Assembly (NCBI GenBank): GCA_943914515.1
Contig: CALUCI010000112.1
Span: forward strand, 1 to 17,587
DNA length: 17,587 nt
Origin: an uncultured Pseudomonas sp.
Lineage (GTDB): Bacteria; Pseudomonadota; Gammaproteobacteria; Pseudomonadales; Pseudomonadaceae
Reading direction: 5' to 3'
In this document: in pieces, positions 6,596 to 13,870 of the stretch
Position numbering within the stretch: the stretch's first letter is position 1
Layout: each line of letters begins with the position of its first letter
Made by a program: the position numbers and the translations under genes
The notes under the pieces: model-generated
Databases searched by the model: none
What the model was told of the DNA's origin: nothing
Seen by the model: only the letters and a program-made list of their open reading frames with translations

Positions 6596-7089
6596 TCCGG
6601 CCAACCGTAACCCTGATCGGGCGACAGCAGGTTGAGCAGGCGATGCGTGACCTTGCCAAGCGCCTGGAGCGCGAACAGCGTGTGTTGGTTGGGGTGCCAG
6701 AGGGGGCAGGCTCCTATGAAGATGGCCTGACGCTGGCCACGGTCGCCGCGGTCAACAACTTCGGCTCTGCCGATGGGCGTATCCCGGCGCGTCCTTTTCT
6801 GCAGCCTGCCATTGAGGATGGAGCGCCTGTGTACCGGCGCCTGGCCGAAGTCATGCTGCCGCGCGTGCTCTCCGGTCAGATGGAGATGCGCACCCTGCTG
6901 GAGCAGATGGGCAACTTGGCCGAGGGCCACGTCAAGCAATACATCACCGATCTGCGCACGCCGCCCAACGCCCAGTCGACCATCGACAAGAAAGGGTCAG
7001 ACAACCCCCTGATCGACACCGGAGCCCTTCGGCAGTCGATCCGCTACGTCATCGACGACAGCAACGATCCTCTTGAGGAGGGCATCTGA
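6592..7089 (+). CDS. HK97 gp10-like tail completion/neck protein
   Basis: The 165-residue product shows features of the HK97 gp10-like or phage virion morphogenesis families: a helical N terminus (RQQVEQAMRDLAKRLEREQRVLVGVPEGA), the segment LATVAAVNNFGSADGRIPARPFLQPAIED (48-76) with the frequent 'N-E/F-G ... IPARPF' pattern, and the C-terminal PLIDTGALRQSIRYVI, which matches the usual 'LIDTGxLRxSI' motif. Proteins of this kind form or complete the head-proximal tail ring. ATGA overlap with the previous gene; GGGAG (6577-6581) lies 10 bases upstream. Its stop overlaps the next start (TGATG). Confidence 0.85.
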   Translation: MIRPTVTLIGRQQVEQAMRDLAKRLEREQRVLVGVPEGAGSYEDGLTLATVAAVNNFGSADGRIPARPFLQPAIEDGAPVYRRLAEVMLPRVLSGQMEMRTLLEQMGNLAEGHVKQYITDLRTPPNAQSTIDKKGSDNPLIDTGALRQSIRYVIDDSNDPLEEGI

Positions 7090-7508
7090 TGGGCCTGAAC
7101 ATGCGCGGCCACGTCAGCGGCCCATTCGTGTCGCACCGCGGCGTGCAGCGGATGCGGTTCAGCAGCGAGATCATCGACTTCGAACCGAAGCTGGTCATGA
7201 CGTTGCTCGACACGTTCGACGCCAACGTCCAGCCGGCCAGCGACAAGGAGATTGAGTTTCTCCAGATCGGCGCCGAGCGGATCAACGACATCCGGGTAAT
7301 CCACCGAAACGACGGCAAGGGGATCGAGGTTTCCACCCCCGGAAATCTGGCCGACATCCTGGTATTCGCCGAGACGCCAGGCCAGCCAGCCACCTGGTGG
7401 AAGGCCATGGCCACCGACTACCGGCCCTGGCACAACTTCTGCCGGGCGGTGATCGCCAAGCTTGACCCGGCCGAAATCGAGAAGCTGCAGGGGTACGCCA
7501 ATGGTTGA
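7089..7508 (+). CDS. Hypothetical neck/connector protein
   Basis: The 139-residue product is not recognised. It is a soluble mixed alpha/beta protein with a central strand-rich region (KEIEFLQIGAERINDIRVIHRNDGKGIEVSTPG) and an aromatic C-terminal part (TWWKAMATDYRPWHNFCRAVIAKL). It lies between an HK97 gp10-like gene and the neck terminator gene, so a head-tail joining role is likely by position only. Translation should be strong and coupled: GAGGAGGG (7075-7082) precedes the ATG by 6 bases, and the ATG overlaps the previous stop. Its 3' end overlaps the next gene by 8 bases. Confidence 0.75.
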   Translation: MGLNMRGHVSGPFVSHRGVQRMRFSSEIIDFEPKLVMTLLDTFDANVQPASDKEIEFLQIGAERINDIRVIHRNDGKGIEVSTPGNLADILVFAETPGQPATWWKAMATDYRPWHNFCRAVIAKLDPAEIEKLQGYANG

Positions 7509-8058
7509 CACCATCGCCCTCACGAAGGTCGTGTGCCAGGTGGTGGTTGCGGCCACTGGCCTGCCGGCCAACAAGGTGATCGTCGGTGACCCTGGCACAT
7601 CTGCCCCCAGCGGAACCTACGCCGCCGTGCGAATCGACAGCCCGGCCCAGTTCGGCCAGGCTTTCAAGACGCAACGCAACGTGCCAGCCACTGATGACCC
7701 CCGCTTTGAGGACATCATCGAGCGGGTGGCCACCCAGTTCACCATCGGGTTCAGCATCAACATCTACCGTGCCGGCGCCATGGGCATGGCCATGACCCTG
7801 TGCGAGGCGAACAAGCGCGAGCCGATCAAGAGCATCCTGCGCCGCGCCAAGTTGGGCTGGTCCCGCATATCACCGATCAACAACCTGACTGGCCTCTACC
7901 AAGCGGCAATGGAAGAGCGCTCCCAGGTCACCCTGTACCTCTACGGCGAATCCGTGGCTGAAGACCGAATCAATCGGATCTACCGCGTCGGCTTCGAGGT
8001 TCAAACCGAACAATCTGGCGCCATCGCGCAAGGGGAAGTAAATGCCTTATCCGGCTGA
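7501..8058 (+). CDS. Neck terminator protein, LIC_12616-like
   Basis: The 185-residue product resembles the LIC_12616-type neck proteins that lie just before the sheath gene in this phage class. Visible traits are the N-terminal VDTIALTKVVCQVVVAATGLPANKVIV, a central FTIGFSINIYRAGAMGMAMTLCEANK segment, and the late strands SQVTLYLYGESVAEDRINRIYRVGFEVQTE. Such proteins cap the tail tube at the head end and allow head-tail joining. The frame opens at 7462, but the ATG at 7501 is preferred because AGGGG (7489-7493) is 7 bases before it and the overlap with the previous gene is only 8 bases. The 3' end overlaps the sheath gene by 17 bases. Confidence 0.75.
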   Translation: MVDTIALTKVVCQVVVAATGLPANKVIVGDPGTSAPSGTYAAVRIDSPAQFGQAFKTQRNVPATDDPRFEDIIERVATQFTIGFSINIYRAGAMGMAMTLCEANKREPIKSILRRAKLGWSRISPINNLTGLYQAAMEERSQVTLYLYGESVAEDRINRIYRVGFEVQTEQSGAIAQGEVNALSG

Positions 8059-9169
8059 GAACATCATCAACATTGTCACGAACATCCGTGCGGCCGGTCT
8101 GGGCACTGCCAACTTTGGCGCTGGCATGGTCTTCGCCGACTTCGACTCGTCCACCGACACGACGTTTGCCGAGGGCAGCTACCGGGACTACGGAGGCGCT
8201 GCGGCGGTGGCGGCAGACTTCAACATCGCGTCCGATGTTTATCTGGCGGCCCTGGCCTGGTTCTCTGCCGTGCCCAAGCCAAAGTCCCTGCGCATCTACC
8301 TGCGACAGGAGGATCACAGCCCGGTCGAGTCGATGAATGATGCGATCAATAAGCGCATCTGGTTCTACTGGTACGAGTTCGAGACCACCATCCGGGCCAA
8401 CGACGCCGACGTGCTGGCCCTGATCGTCGCCGGGGATGCTGCTGGCAAGTTCTACGCCGGCACCACCAACCAGGCAGCCGTGCGCGATCCGAGCCTTTCC
8501 ACTGACATCGTCAGCAAGGCCAAGCTGCAGGGCTCGCGCCGGGCATTCCTGCTCAGCCACGCAACCGCCCCCTACGCCGGCTTCGAGCTGGGCGCCGTGT
8601 TCAGCCGCGTCAACTTCAACGCGGCCAACTCGACCATCACCGGCGAGTTCAAGAAGCTGCCAGGAATCACTGCGGAAGACCTGACCATCACCGCTTACAG
8701 CGCGATGAAGCAGAAAGGCGCCCCGTTCTACACCGTGGTCGAGACCGGGGGCCAGGTTGACGCCGGCCGGGTGATCAACTCCAAGTCGACCTCCAGCTAC
8801 GGCGAGTTCATCGACGACGTGTTCAACCTAGACGGTTTCGTCAACACGCTGACCGTCAACGTGTACAACGCCCTGGCCAATGCCAAGAAGCTCGGGCAGA
8901 CGCCGGATGGTCAGCAGGTCCTGATCAACGCTGCCGCTCAAGTTGGACAGCGCTACATCGACAACGGCTACCTCGGCGCGCGCACCTACACCGATGGCGA
9001 AACAGGTGACGAAGTGCTCAGCGATGGCTACGAGATCCTCAGCAAGGCTGATGACATCCTCGGGCTGACTGACGCGGAGCGCGCCGAGCGCTTCTCGGCA
9101 CCCATCCTAATGCGGGTCTTCCGCGCCGGCGCGATTCACGCCGTAGACATCACGGTCGACGTGGAATAA
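8042..9169 (+). CDS. Contractile tail sheath protein, DUF3383 family
   Basis: The sheath surrounds the tail tube and contracts to drive it into the cell, so this gene defines the phage as a myovirus type. The 375-residue product has the DUF3383 features: the N-terminal IINIVTNIRAAGLGTANFGAGMVFADF, the YLAALAWFSAVPKPKSLRIY segment, and a C-terminal half with KLPGITAEDLTITAYSAMKQKGAPFYTVVE, followed by DGFVNTLTVNVYNALANAKKLGQTPDGQQVL. Length is within the range usual for this family of short sheaths. AAGGGGAAG (8030-8038) precedes the ATG. The tube gene follows 13 bases downstream. Confidence 0.92.
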   Translation: MPYPAENIINIVTNIRAAGLGTANFGAGMVFADFDSSTDTTFAEGSYRDYGGAAAVAADFNIASDVYLAALAWFSAVPKPKSLRIYLRQEDHSPVESMNDAINKRIWFYWYEFETTIRANDADVLALIVAGDAAGKFYAGTTNQAAVRDPSLSTDIVSKAKLQGSRRAFLLSHATAPYAGFELGAVFSRVNFNAANSTITGEFKKLPGITAEDLTITAYSAMKQKGAPFYTVVETGGQVDAGRVINSKSTSSYGEFIDDVFNLDGFVNTLTVNVYNALANAKKLGQTPDGQQVLINAAAQVGQRYIDNGYLGARTYTDGETGDEVLSDGYEILSKADDILGLTDAERAERFSAPILMRVFRAGAIHAVDITVDVE

Positions 9170-9182
9170 GGAGAGCCAGAGC

Positions 9183-9587
9183 ATGGCACTTAGTGACCTT
9201 TCTGTAGAAAACACCATCGTGGTGATCACCGGCGTTGGCGTGCTGGACGACTGGGGGCGCACCGACCCCCCATTCACTGTTGAGCCAATCGATGACCAGG
9301 CGATCCTGAGTCGCGGCCTGGGCGGAAACGGTGTCCGCTTCCACCGCAAGAACCCAGGGTTGCGCCTGACCGTCAACCTGATGCCCGGCAGCCCTCAGGC
9401 TCTGGCATTGCAGGCCCAGGTCAACGCCAAGTCCGAGGTGTCTGGCTCCTACGCCTCGATTGCCGGCTTGGAGGGTGCCGTCTTCTCCGAAGGCGTAATC
9501 ACTCGCGGCAAGTCGATGGCGCGCGGCGGCCCGGGCCTCAACGACGCCACCTTCGTTATGGAATTCAACAAGGCGAAAATTGCATGA
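9183..9587 (+). CDS. Tail tube protein, DUF3277-like
   Basis: The 134-residue product is a beta-rich protein of the right size and position (directly after the sheath) for the inner tail tube. The pattern FTVEPIDDQAILSRGLGGNGVRFHRKNPGLRLTVNLMPGSPQALALQAQ is typical of DUF3277-type tube proteins, in which a 'G-x-x-G-x-x-x-R-x-x' turn is followed by a strand and 'xSPxNxxL'. The C terminus (NDATFVMEFNKAKIA) fits the last tube strand. TAAGGAG (9167-9173), one of the strongest Shine-Dalgarno sequences in the window, lies 9 bases before the ATG, as expected for a protein made in many copies. The stop overlaps the next ATG (ATGA). Confidence 0.82.
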   Translation: MALSDLSVENTIVVITGVGVLDDWGRTDPPFTVEPIDDQAILSRGLGGNGVRFHRKNPGLRLTVNLMPGSPQALALQAQVNAKSEVSGSYASIAGLEGAVFSEGVITRGKSMARGGPGLNDATFVMEFNKAKIA

Positions 9588-10063
9588 ACCAGGCTCAGGA
9601 CTTCGTTCGCAGTATCGAGCATGAAGGTGTGACCTACACCTTCGGCATGCCCAGCGCCGAAAAACAGCGCGCCGTGCTGTTCCGGCTGGGCAAATACGGG
9701 GTCGAGCCGCTGATTCGCGGCCTGGCCCAGGCTGAGCTTGGGGCCGCCTCTTCGGTGGCCATCGCCGGCCAGATCGTTGGAGTCATGCTGTCGCGCATCC
9801 CAGAGGATGACTTCAACTTCATCTGCGACACGATGCTCGGCAAGCTGCACAAGGATGGTCAGGTGGTCGGCATGGAACAGTTCTCCGGCCGCCTGAAGAC
9901 CTACTTCACCCTTGTGGTTCTGGCCCTCGGGAACGTGTTCGAGGATTTTACCGGACTCCTGACCCTCTTCCAGAGCTCTACCGGTTCAGCCGCGGAGCAA
10001 GGGGCGAGTCAGGAGAGCGCCTCAACCCAGCCATCGACTGGGACCTCTGGCGACCCTGCGTAG
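9584..10063 (+). CDS. Tail assembly chaperone, short (zero-frame) form
   Basis: The 159-residue product lies between tube and tape measure genes, the standard place for the tail assembly chaperone (lambda gpG equivalent) that coats the tape measure during tube growth. Residues 1-125 are a mixed helical domain (SAEKQRAVLFRLGKYGVEPLIRG, SVAIAGQIVGVMLSRIPEDDFNFICDTMLG). After about residue 125 the zero frame turns into a Ser/Gly/Gln/Ala-rich tail with no fold-like pattern (QSSTGSAAEQGASQES...). The more protein-like reading there is in the -1 frame. AAGG (9570-9573) is the only Shine-Dalgarno, and the start overlaps the tube stop. Confidence 0.82.
   Translation: MNQAQDFVRSIEHEGVTYTFGMPSAEKQRAVLFRLGKYGVEPLIRGLAQAELGAASSVAIAGQIVGVMLSRIPEDDFNFICDTMLGKLHKDGQVVGMEQFSGRLKTYFTLVVLALGNVFEDFTGLLTLFQSSTGSAAEQGASQESASTQPSTGTSGDPA
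9946..10015 (+). promoter_or_regulatory. Programmed -1 frameshift signal (U-rich slip site plus stem-loop)
   Basis: The proposed slip site is T TTT ACC at 9946-9952, where a Phe tRNA on TTT can re-pair on TTT one base back. Six bases after the TTT, CTCCTGAC (9956-9963) pairs exactly with GTCAGGAG (10008-10015). The stem continues as CCTCTT (9964-9969) with AAGGGG (9999-10004, one G-U pair) past a 3-base bulge, giving 14 base pairs. GAGGA (9941-9945) just upstream is Shine-Dalgarno-like. The A-site codon does not re-pair well, so this is not a canonical double-slip heptamer. Confidence 0.6.
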
Positions 10064-10215
10064 GGATTCCCGGGGTTTGTCCTCCGCTCTGCACCTACAA
10101 AGACCTCACTGACGGCACCTACTCGCTGGGCTGGGTCAAGCGCGCCAACCTGGCGATGGATGAAATGCTCTACGTGCGGCAGCTGCACGACGAGATCCGG
10201 AGAGCGAACCCGTGA
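9947..10215 (+). CDS. -1 frame extension of the tail chaperone (lambda GT-like fusion, DUF6889-like)
   Basis: In the frame one base behind the chaperone gene, translation from the slip region reads FYRTPDPLPELYRFSRGARG..., then IDWDLWRP, TYKDLTDGTYSLGWVKRANL and LHDEIRRANP, stopping at 10213-10215. The 'WDLWRP ... Y-x-x-L-x-DGT-x-x-L' pattern is like the small DUF6889 proteins that follow tail chaperones in related phages. This frame is open from 9811 to the stop but contains no ATG, GTG or TTG before 10156, which is inside the recognisable region, so independent initiation is implausible. The most economical reading is a fused protein of about 210 residues made by -1 ribosomal frameshifting. 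The stop overlaps the GTG start of the tape measure. The slip position is inferred. Confidence 0.75.
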
Positions 10216-12014
10216 AAGTACTTGAGAGCTTCCTGATCGCCCTGGGCATCAAGGTCGACGAGAAGTCATTCCAGAAGGCCGATGCGGCTTTTGGCGGCCT
10301 CACCAGGTCGGCCCTGCAGTTCGGCGCCGTGCTGGCGAGCAAGCTGGCCATCGACAAGGTGGTGGGCGACTTCAAGAACGCCGGCACCGCGCTGGACAAC
10401 TTCAACCGCCTGACCGGGCTAAGCACGCAAAATGTGCAGGCGCTGGGCCAAGCACTGGCCGCCCAGGGCGGGAATGCGCAAGACGCCTTCGCGGCCATGC
10501 AGAAGATCCAGGACCTGATGGCATCGCCCACCACCGGTAACGTCGGCTGGTTCGGCGACGTAGCCAAGCTGGGCCTGGACCCGAACGCTATCATTGGCGC
10601 GCAGGACACGGCAGAGGCCCTAGCCAACATCGCCGGCGCCTTCGAGAAGATGACGCCGCTGAACCAGCGCCTCGCCGGCCAAGCCCTGGGCTTCGACGAG
10701 AACACCATCCGCCTGCTGATGAAGGGGCGCGACGAGGTCGAGAAGCAGCTGGATTCCCGCAACAAGCTGGGCATCATGACCCAGAAACAGGTAGAGGACG
10801 CGGCCCGCCTCACCAAGGCGAACGCCGAGCTGAACCTGGTGTTCACCGACATGGGCAATACCATCGCTGGCGAACTGGTGCCGGCCTTTGCCGAGTTGGC
10901 CGAGGACTTCACCGCCTTCTACCGCGACAACAAGGACCTGGTGGATTCTGGTCTGGAGGCCTTCTTCGGTGCTCTTGCCAAAAACATCGAACTGGTCTCA
11001 GCCGCCCTTGTGCTCATGGGCGGCGCCAGCGCCTTGAAGGGGCTTGCCGCTCTGCGTGCACTGGTAGGCCTGGGCGGTGCTGCAGGCGCTGCTGGTGCCG
11101 CCGGCGCGGCCGCGGGCGGTGCGGCTGCAGGCGCATCTGGGCTGGCTGTGGCAGGTGGTAGCGCGGCTGCGCTGCTGTATTCCGGAAGCCTGAACGCCGG
11201 TGAAGACCAGGAGCTGCTGAATAACCGACTTCGCAAGGGCGGATCTGAGGCTGCTGCAGCCGTCATGGACTTTTTCCGCGCCAAGGGATGGTCTGCCGAG
11301 CAGGCCGCCGGTATTGCGGCGAACCTGGAGCAGGAAAGCGGCTTCCGACCAGATGCCGTTGGCGACGGGGGAAATGCCTACGGCCTGGCCCAGTGGCACC
11401 CGGACAGGCAGGCGAACTTCGCCAAGTACTCCGGCAAGGACATTCGCAGCTCCAACGCAACCGAACAGCTCGAGTTCATCAACCACGAGTTGACCAAGGG
11501 GGCCGAAAAGTCAGCTGGTGAGCGCCTGAAGTTGGCCGCAAGCGCCAGGGAGGCCGCGGGCATCGTCTCGCGTTACTACGAGCGCCCGGCAGACGCCGAT
11601 GGCGAGGTTTCCCGGCGTGGCGACATCGCTGATAACTACGGACTGCCTCAGGCGCCGGCATCTGCAGCTCCGGTTGTGGACCTGCGCGACCCCGAGCAAT
11701 GGGCCAAGGTCCAGGCTGACCTTTCCAAGTCTGGGCAGAAAGGCCCAAGCATTTTGGAGCAAATCGACGCTTGGGCGAAAAAGCAGCGCCGGGCGCCAGA
11801 GCAGTATTCGGCAAGCGATGTCGTTACGCCTGCGGGCTCAACAGTATCCGCCGCTGCGAACCCATCAGCACCCGCTCAGCAAGTGCAAAACGTGGACAAC
11901 CGGCAGTTCCATATCCACGGTGCGGATACCGGAAAAGTCGAGCAGCTGTGGAACGAGAAACTGAGCAAGCTGATTGACCAAACTACCCAAGACTTCAGGA
12001 GCCCGGAAAAATGA
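10212..12014 (+). CDS. Tape measure protein with embedded tail lysozyme domain
   Basis: The tape measure sets tail length and fills the tube lumen. The 600-residue product begins VLESFLIALGIKVDEKSF, a typical tape measure start, so the GTG at 10212 is chosen (GGAG at 10199-10202). Residues 15-265 are helical. Residues 289-325 are an almost pure Gly/Ala hydrophobic stretch, which could interact with the host membrane. Residues about 348-478 match the phage tail lysozyme family: FFRAKGWSAEQAAGIAANLEQESGF with E373 and E375 as candidate catalytic Glu, AYGLAQWHPDRQANF, and SRYYERPADADGEVSRRG. This domain would cut peptidoglycan locally during DNA entry. The C-terminal tail is polar. At about 0.15 nm per residue the helical part suggests a short tail, below about 90 nm (inference). 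Confidence 0.9.
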   Translation: MKVLESFLIALGIKVDEKSFQKADAAFGGLTRSALQFGAVLASKLAIDKVVGDFKNAGTALDNFNRLTGLSTQNVQALGQALAAQGGNAQDAFAAMQKIQDLMASPTTGNVGWFGDVAKLGLDPNAIIGAQDTAEALANIAGAFEKMTPLNQRLAGQALGFDENTIRLLMKGRDEVEKQLDSRNKLGIMTQKQVEDAARLTKANAELNLVFTDMGNTIAGELVPAFAELAEDFTAFYRDNKDLVDSGLEAFFGALAKNIELVSAALVLMGGASALKGLAALRALVGLGGAAGAAGAAGAAAGGAAAGASGLAVAGGSAAALLYSGSLNAGEDQELLNNRLRKGGSEAAAAVMDFFRAKGWSAEQAAGIAANLEQESGFRPDAVGDGGNAYGLAQWHPDRQANFAKYSGKDIRSSNATEQLEFINHELTKGAEKSAGERLKLAASAREAAGIVSRYYERPADADGEVSRRGDIADNYGLPQAPASAAPVVDLRDPEQWAKVQADLSKSGQKGPSILEQIDAWAKKQRRAPEQYSASDVVTPAGSTVSAAANPSAPAQQVQNVDNRQFHIHGADTGKVEQLWNEKLSKLIDQTTQDFRSPEK

Positions 12015-12643
12015 GTATTGCCGATGGGGTCATGAGCATCTTTTCCAAAACGCTGCCCATGCTTGGCCCCATTGAGTTCGATGCCAAGCTTGAGGGGGCG
12101 ACCAGCAAGGCTGTTCAGCTCACCGAGTTTCCTGTGGAGTTCGGCACCAACGGCAACGACCATGCCCGCTTGCTGCCTGACCGCTACCTGCTGACCGGTG
12201 CGGTATCCAATACTCCGCTGGGCATCGGCCTGGATGACTTGGGCATGATGGGCGTCGGCGCGATCTCCAGCGCCATTGGCGGGGTGGCCGGGGCGGCGAT
12301 ATCGACCGTTTCGGCCTACCTGCTGTCGGGCAGCGAGGCTACCCGTGCCGCAACCGCTTGGGCCGCCCTGACGGCGCTCCTACAATCGCGGTCCCGATTC
12401 GACTTGGTCACCGAGTACGAAACGCTCAAGAACATGGTTTTGATCAGGCTGGATCAGCGTACGAGGCCCGATGATGAAGATGGTTTGGTCTTCGTTGCCG
12501 AACTGCAGCAGGCCAGGGTCATCAGCTCCCAAGTAACCCGGGGCGTGACCTCAGCAGACCAGCTGCTTCAGAACGACCCAGTCGCCACACAGGGCGCCCC
12601 CATGGTTTCTTCTGGGTTTGCATCTGTGGAGGTGATCCAGTGA
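12011..12643 (+). CDS. Dit-like baseplate protein
   Basis: The 210-residue product follows the tape measure and overlaps its stop (ATGA). The N-terminal half (MLGPIEFDAKLEGATSKAVQLTEFPVEFGTNGNDHARLLPDRYLLTGAVSNTP) is the pattern of the Dit-like N-terminal domain: 'D...ES/ATSK...V..FPVE.G....DH....P..l.l.G.vs'. Such proteins form the first baseplate ring on the tail tube. A Gly/Ala-rich hydrophobic segment (about 80-102) leads into a helical part and then the segment FDLVTEYETLKNMVLIRLDQRTRPDDEDGLVFVAELQQARVI, which fits the strand region of the same family. AGGAG (11997-12001) lies 9 bases before the ATG. Confidence 0.83.
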   Translation: MSIADGVMSIFSKTLPMLGPIEFDAKLEGATSKAVQLTEFPVEFGTNGNDHARLLPDRYLLTGAVSNTPLGIGLDDLGMMGVGAISSAIGGVAGAAISTVSAYLLSGSEATRAATAWAALTALLQSRSRFDLVTEYETLKNMVLIRLDQRTRPDDEDGLVFVAELQQARVISSQVTRGVTSADQLLQNDPVATQGAPMVSSGFASVEVIQ

Positions 12644-12942
12644 GCCGGTACAGGGTTGAGGTTCAACCCCTGCCGGCTCAGACCTTCAGCGCCCCGCTAG
12701 GCAGCAACACGCTGACATTGGAGCTGCAGTGGATGGCCCGGCTTGAGGTCTTCCGCGTCAACATCAGTACAGCTGCCGGCTTGAACCTGACGTCAGGGCG
12801 CTTCCTTCTGCCAGGTGTAGATCTGCTGGCCGGCCTGTACCCGCCGCCCAAGGTGAATTACGGGTCTCTCACCCTTGAGGGTAAGCAGCCGATCCCTAAC
12901 AACCTGGGCATCGACAATACGCTGGTGTGGTCCGATGAGTGA
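12640..12942 (+). CDS. Baseplate plug protein (cyanophage Pam3 gp18-like)
   Basis: The 100-residue product matches the small plug proteins of minimal contractile baseplates: an N-terminal strand series (YRVEVQPLPAQTFSAPLGSNTLTLELQWMARLEVFRVNIS), where the 'P.Q.F...L.g.....l.wn....w...i' pattern is seen, and a C-terminal LLPGVDLLAGLYPPPKVNYGSLTLEGK. The plug seals the central channel of the hub. The start is GTG at 12640, overlapping the previous stop (GTGA), with a strong GGAGGTG (12628-12634). The next gene begins 7 bases before its stop ends. Confidence 0.75.
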   Translation: MSRYRVEVQPLPAQTFSAPLGSNTLTLELQWMARLEVFRVNISTAAGLNLTSGRFLLPGVDLLAGLYPPPKVNYGSLTLEGKQPIPNNLGIDNTLVWSDE

Positions 12943-13870
12943 TGAAATCTACCTGCGCCGGTACCGGCTGAAGCTTGGCCGTGACTCGGGCGGCAAGATC
13001 TACGAGATGCGCCCTGACGGTGACGGCCTGCGCATCACGTTCCAGATCATCCACTTCGCCGGCAATGCGTTCAGCGTGGCCGAGATCACGATCTACAACG
13101 TGTCCGACTACTCGACAAGGCAGATGCTGGGCGACGGCACGGCCAAGAAATACGAGTTCATCTCGCTGGAGGCAGGCTATTCCAGCACCTTCGGCAGCGT
13201 GTTCCTGGGCCAGATCACCAACGTGCAGAAGGTCATGGAGGACGGCGGCTCAACCCGGGGCGTCAAGTTCTTCTGCCGCTCACAGGCCAAGGAGCGGGAC
13301 GAGCGAATCATCAACCTGACCCTGTCCCCCGAGACGGACCCGGTCCAGATCATCGAGGAGTGCGCCGAGCGCTTTGGCGGGGAAATCCAGTTTTTCGGGG
13401 ACTTCTCAGGCCTCAAACGCCGATCCGGGGGCACAGTACTCCAGGGAAGCCCAGTCGCATGCATGAACGAGCTCGCCAGCACTTGGGGGTTTGACTGGAT
13501 GATCGAGAACGGCGCCACCAAGATCATCAAGAATGGCTTCGCCATGCCCAACGAAGTGTTCGTGATCAGTGCCGCCAGCGGAATGATCGGCTCCCCAGTG
13601 GTGAGCGACACCGAGGTCGGAATCAGGTGCACCCTGAACCCCAAGCTAAAGCTGGGTGACACCATCAAACTCGAGTCCATGGCCCCGCAGTTCGAATTCT
13701 CCGGGGCCTTTTTCTACGAGGTGCCCCGCACGATCGGCGAGGGCTTCTACCGCATCAACTCCCTGGCCGTCATCGGTGACACCCACGGCGACCCGTGGGA
13801 AACCCAGATCAGCTGCTTGCGGCTCGACACGATGGCCCAGTCTGGAATCTCTGATAGGGCGACCCGATGA
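12935..13870 (+). CDS. Baseplate hub protein
   Basis: The 311-residue product lies between the plug and the spike genes, where the hub (functional equivalent of Mu gp44 or T4 gp27) is expected. The sequence is strand-rich: RYRLKLGRDSGGKIYEMRPDGDGLRITFQIIHFAGNAFSVAEITIYNVS at the N terminus, EFISLEAGYSSTFGSVFLGQITNV in the next part, then a small helical domain (DPVQIIEECAERFGG) and a later LNPKLKLGDTIKLES region typical of hub barrel domains. The C terminus (GEGFYRINSLAVIGDTHGDPWETQISC) fits the final barrel strand. The frame opens at 12875, but the ATG at 12935 gives the usual short overlap with the plug gene. The stop overlaps the spike ATG. Confidence 0.8.
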   Translation: MSDEIYLRRYRLKLGRDSGGKIYEMRPDGDGLRITFQIIHFAGNAFSVAEITIYNVSDYSTRQMLGDGTAKKYEFISLEAGYSSTFGSVFLGQITNVQKVMEDGGSTRGVKFFCRSQAKERDERIINLTLSPETDPVQIIEECAERFGGEIQFFGDFSGLKRRSGGTVLQGSPVACMNELASTWGFDWMIENGATKIIKNGFAMPNEVFVISAASGMIGSPVVSDTEVGIRCTLNPKLKLGDTIKLESMAPQFEFSGAFFYEVPRTIGEGFYRINSLAVIGDTHGDPWETQISCLRLDTMAQSGISDRATR

